Of a DNA stretch of 64,000 bases, positions 61,236 to 64,000 are shown piece after piece. Position 1 is the stretch's first letter, and each line of letters starts with the position of its first letter. The DNA is taken from assembly GCA_012799255.1 (NCBI GenBank), contig JAAZLQ010000084.1, positions 12,095-76,094 of the forward strand, written 5' to 3'. The stretch is from Bacillota bacterium. GTDB lineage: Bacteria > Bacillota_G > Limnochordia > DTU010. The position numbers and the translations under genes are program-made. A model generated the notes under the pieces. The model did no database searches. It was not told the DNA's origin and worked only from the letters and a program-made list of their open reading frames with translations.

Positions 61236-62525
61236 ATGAAGCGTAAGCAAGTGTTGTTTATGGTTTTGGTAGTGTTCTTGGTCGCTGTGCCTGGGCTAGC
61301 GGCGACACCTACAGGTGAGCTCAATGCTTCCCTAGGCTATGAGTGGGATAGCCAGCAGAAGGAGGTTGAACACACCTCAACTCTCACTGGCTTCCGCCTA
61401 GTTTTTGAGGATGACCTTGATTTCGATGCTAAACTTCATTTCTCCACACGAGGCTGGTGGGATTGGCAACAAGAAAATGGAAAACTAACATTAGACGAAT
61501 TGTGGCTCAGGGGCTATGCAGGTGATGTTGACTACCAAGTGGGTCGACAGCAAATTAGTTGGGGAACTGCAGACGGTTTTAACCCCACCAACTATTTTAG
61601 CCGGATGAGCAGTAGCTCTTTACTGTCAGGTGAGCTGAGTGGTGAGCCTATTTGGGCGGGTCAGGTTAGTTACTACGCCCCTAACTGGTCAGTGACTGGC
61701 GTTATAATACCAATTTTCACCCCACAAGAGCTAGATGACCAGATGAAAGCGCTGATGATGGCTGATCCCCAAGCAACGCCGATTTTGCAGGTGATCCAGC
61801 ACACCAAAAAGCCCTGGGGTATTGGCACTGCTGAGCTTGCGCTCAGGGCAGAAACACAATTGGCCAGTTTTGATGTGCAAGCTAGCTACTTTTGGGGTTA
61901 TGAACCCTTGCCAGGTTTGGAGTTGGTAATCCTTTTTGAAGGAGCGCCGATTCCGGTCCCAGTCAAGTATAGCTATGAAGGTACTTACCGCAGGCAGCAT
62001 CAGATTGGTTTGGCCGCTTCTGGCACGATTGGGTCTGCTGGAGTGTGGGGAGAAGTGACCTATGGAGGCCCGGTCAAATTTGTAGACACCGAAAATCCAA
62101 TGGAACTCAGGGTTCCCATGTCCATCAACGAAAGATATCTTCAGGCAGTAGTTGGCGGAGATTACACGTTGCCAGTAGGCCAGGGACTGTTAGTGCAGGG
62201 GCAGTACATTTATCGTGGACAAGGTGGACTATTCGAACCATATGTGACACCGGAACAGTTACCTACCGAGTTGCCTAAACCTGGTGAGATTAAAGGAGCC
62301 CACTATCTCTATGGGCGCTTTGCTTACGATTTTAGTCCTAGTAGTACAGTTGATCTAGTGATGCTGCATGGTGTCAATGAAAAAAGCGGAATTCTGCGTC
62401 CCGCTTATACTCACCGCTTCCCCGGTGCTGTTCAGTTGGAGCTAAGTTTAATTCACTCCTATGGTGACGGCGATTTTGGTTCGATCCCAACCCAAGGACG
62501 CGTGGCAGTAAAATATCAGTTCTAA
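61236..62525 (+). CDS. Outer-membrane beta-barrel protein (DUF1302-like)
   Basis: A 429-residue exported protein: signal peptide 1-22 (ending GLAATP), then alternating amphipathic strands (LDELWLRGYAGDVDYQVGRQ, GQISWGTADGFNPTNYF style) and a terminal VAVKYQF with C-terminal Phe as needed for BAM-type assembly. The DVDYQVGRQQISWG motif is typical of the DUF1302 group that accompanies RND/LolA genes. It supports a diderm envelope. ATG preceded by AAGGAAGG. Followed by a strong terminator. Confidence 0.82.
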   Translation: MKRKQVLFMVLVVFLVAVPGLAATPTGELNASLGYEWDSQQKEVEHTSTLTGFRLVFEDDLDFDAKLHFSTRGWWDWQQENGKLTLDELWLRGYAGDVDYQVGRQQISWGTADGFNPTNYFSRMSSSSLLSGELSGEPIWAGQVSYYAPNWSVTGVIIPIFTPQELDDQMKALMMADPQATPILQVIQHTKKPWGIGTAELALRAETQLASFDVQASYFWGYEPLPGLELVILFEGAPIPVPVKYSYEGTYRRQHQIGLAASGTIGSAGVWGEVTYGGPVKFVDTENPMELRVPMSINERYLQAVVGGDYTLPVGQGLLVQGQYIYRGQGGLFEPYVTPEQLPTELPKPGEIKGAHYLYGRFAYDFSPSSTVDLVMLHGVNEKSGILRPAYTHRFPGAVQLELSLIHSYGDGDFGSIPTQGRVAVKYQF

Positions 62526-62530
62526 AATGA

Positions 62531-62569
62531 GCCCCCGGCGGTGCAATCAGCACCTCCAGGGGCTTTTTT
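62531..62569 (+). terminator. Intrinsic terminator
   Basis: Outer pairing GCCCC / GGGGC and inner GGTGC / GCACC with loop AATCA, then six T residues. It ends the TetR/RND operon and is close to the convergent patatin gene end. Confidence 0.85.
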
Positions 62570-62576
62570 GTTATAC

Positions 62577-64000
62577 TTAAAATTTCAAACCTGTAATGCC
62601 AAACCTCCAGGTAGCTTTGGCAGCACTATCGACTTCCACTCCAAGCGAGAGATCACTTGGATATAAACCGAAGAGATGTAACTCGCTACCGATACCCACC
62701 CTTAGGCTAGGGTCAATTTCTAGTTCTGTCACAGGAGATTCAACTGTAACTCCTCCTAAGAAGTACGGTCTTACCAAAGCAAAGCCAACCGGAAAATGTT
62801 CTTCGCCCCATGGAAACACCTGGAATTGTGGAGCAACTGCCACACGCAGGGTGTCTTTAATGTGAGTGTCTTCTTCAAGCCGGAGACCAGTTACTAGCAG
62901 CGCCAGTCCAGCGACTGCCCGCGAATAGTCCAGAAGCTTGTTGTTGCTTGCAGAAACCTGCCATGCTTTATCACCTTGGGAGACATAAGTAGCTTCAAGC
63001 GTGAGTTGGTCGATTTTCGGACCTATGAGTGAAACTCCAAAGGTGGGAAGTTCACGATTGGCGCTTTTGCGCATGAAAATATCGATTTCGCCCCAATGGG
63101 ATCTGCCCCAGTCAATAAACATTTCGTGACCACCATCATCGTCGTCGAATCCATAACGATACCCAATGCCAAACCAGTTTAAAGGACCATGGGCAAACTT
63201 AAATCCTATTTTGGGGAAACTGTAATCACTGTCGAATTGTAGTTCCGGCTTAAAGGTAAACTTTTTCGGTAGGTTAGCAACGCTACGTTCTGCTCTTTGC
63301 ACGATTTGCTTCAGTTCTGCACTGGTATAACCGGGTTGTTTGTAGGGAACAAACTTAAAGTTAGGATCCTTGGATAGAATTACAGCCTTAATTTGATCCA
63401 TGTACGCTAGACCCGCCTCATAGCCTTGCTGGATAAAGTACGGTGCCCTTTGATAATCCATGGAAGAGTCCGTTCCTACATTTGGTACTATCAGAACATC
63501 GGCCATGGCAGTATTGATCTCGGTGTAGCCCTCCATCATGGCAGTTAGGGACATGCGCAAGTTATTCATGATCCTACGATAATCCGGGTCGTGGTAGTCT
63601 TTTTCCAGTGATACTGCAATAATTACATCTGCTCCGAGATCAGCCGCCACATTGGCTGGCACCTGGTTTCTTAAACCCCCATCAACATAATACTGATCTC
63701 CTATCTGTACAGGAGGGAAAATTCCTGGGATGGACATACTAGCCTGGATTCCCTTGCTTACCTTGCCCTCACTGAGTGCCAGTTCTTTCCCTGTACCCAG
63801 ATTGACAACGACTGAACTAAAGGGCATTGGCATTTCATCGTAGGTTTTACCTTCCAATAGAACATCTAGAAAGTGTTGAATACCAGTGCTATCAACTACT
63901 CCTCCTCCAATGGGCATGGGAATATCAAGTAACTTAGAGGTATCTAGGTGGGTGGCGATATCAGCTATGTTGTCCACCGAATAACCGGCTGCATATAGAC
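62577..64000 (-). CDS. Patatin-like phospholipase with C-terminal beta-barrel (N-terminus outside window)
   Basis: The frame is open to the window end (codons encoding LYAAGYS precede 63977), so the gene starts beyond it. The visible part contains the patatin catalytic-Asp motif YYVDGGLRNQVPAN and ASMSIPGIFPPVQ; the serine motif GxSxG must lie outside. From about residue 240 the sequence becomes a series of amphipathic strands (FAHGPLNWFGIGYRYGFDDD and so on) and ends in GITGLKF with terminal Phe, i.e. a membrane barrel as in PlpD-type proteins. Supports an outer membrane. Confidence 0.87.
   Translation of the reverse strand, partial: LYAAGYSVDNIADIATHLDTSKLLDIPMPIGGGVVDSTGIQHFLDVLLEGKTYDEMPMPFSSVVVNLGTGKELALSEGKVSKGIQASMSIPGIFPPVQIGDQYYVDGGLRNQVPANVAADLGADVIIAVSLEKDYHDPDYRRIMNNLRMSLTAMMEGYTEINTAMADVLIVPNVGTDSSMDYQRAPYFIQQGYEAGLAYMDQIKAVILSKDPNFKFVPYKQPGYTSAELKQIVQRAERSVANLPKKFTFKPELQFDSDYSFPKIGFKFAHGPLNWFGIGYRYGFDDDDGGHEMFIDWGRSHWGEIDIFMRKSANRELPTFGVSLIGPKIDQLTLEATYVSQGDKAWQVSASNNKLLDYSRAVAGLALLVTGLRLEEDTHIKDTLRVAVAPQFQVFPWGEEHFPVGFALVRPYFLGGVTVESPVTELEIDPSLRVGIGSELHLFGLYPSDLSLGVEVDSAAKATWRFGITGLKF

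Overview
The window looks like a chromosome segment from an anaerobic, diderm-type member of the Bacillota (a Limnochordia- or Halanaerobia-like lineage; this is inference). The Firmicute-like traits are strong Shine-Dalgarno sites, frequent GTG and TTG starts, an ECF transporter, rubrerythrin, an FprA flavoprotein and a selenocysteine formate dehydrogenase. The outer-membrane traits are three proteins whose C-termini look like beta-barrels ending in F or W (25622-27286, 61236-62525, 62577-64000) and an RND pump joined to a LolA-like domain. I found no rRNA, tRNA, CRISPR array, insertion sequence or prophage.

Region by region: 1-2917 is the end of a YtfRT-YjfF-type sugar ABC importer, followed by an SGNH esterase. 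3759-7164 holds a glycine-zipper miniprotein, a DUF1538 membrane protein overlapping a tandem-PII protein, and a tail-hydrophobic protein. 7217-9219 (minus) encodes a threonine dehydrogenase-like enzyme, a DUF1847 protein and a thioredoxin. 9430-14228 is an Na+-NQR-type operon, nqrBCDEF, with no nqrA and with an unknown gene and a ferritin-like gene appended. 14371-18948 is a complete Liv-type ABC importer. 18994-21428 (minus) is a metal P-type ATPase with an HMA protein and a hemerythrin-like protein. 21621-22517 is a solitary DNA methyltransferase. 22543-25404 (minus) is a sugar ABC importer whose MalG-type permease has an internal in-frame deletion. 25622-30057 has a phosphodiesterase-barrel protein, an alpha/beta hydrolase, a shortened GNAT and two flavodoxin-like proteins.

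The centrepiece is 30342-44593, one apparently continuous operon of about 14 kb behind a good sigma-A promoter (30149-30177). It encodes four exported proteins carrying about six copies of a module resembling the C-terminal half of the sulfite-oxidase molybdopterin domain (one also with a phosphatase domain), an ECF transporter (S, A, A', T), MobB, a small kinase-like protein, NuoE, two related membrane proteins sharing a VGVGGRLGT motif, NuoF, a selenocysteine formate dehydrogenase with a readable bacterial SECIS hairpin, MobA and FdhD. The linkage suggests that the ECF system supplies something needed for the Mo/W cofactor. I consider this the best candidate for an undescribed system.

44701-54852 holds a GmhA-like isomerase, an AfuA/FbpABC-like importer behind a leader with an intrinsic terminator, a DUF2294 / HAMP-DUF4388 / DUF2294 cassette, threonine aldolase, an amidohydrolase and a polysaccharide deacetylase. 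55027-56834 is rubrerythrin and the convergent FprA, an oxidative-stress pair. 57492-62525 is a TetR-controlled operon for the RND/LolA fusion and an outer-membrane barrel, followed by a convergent patatin-barrel protein cut by the window end.
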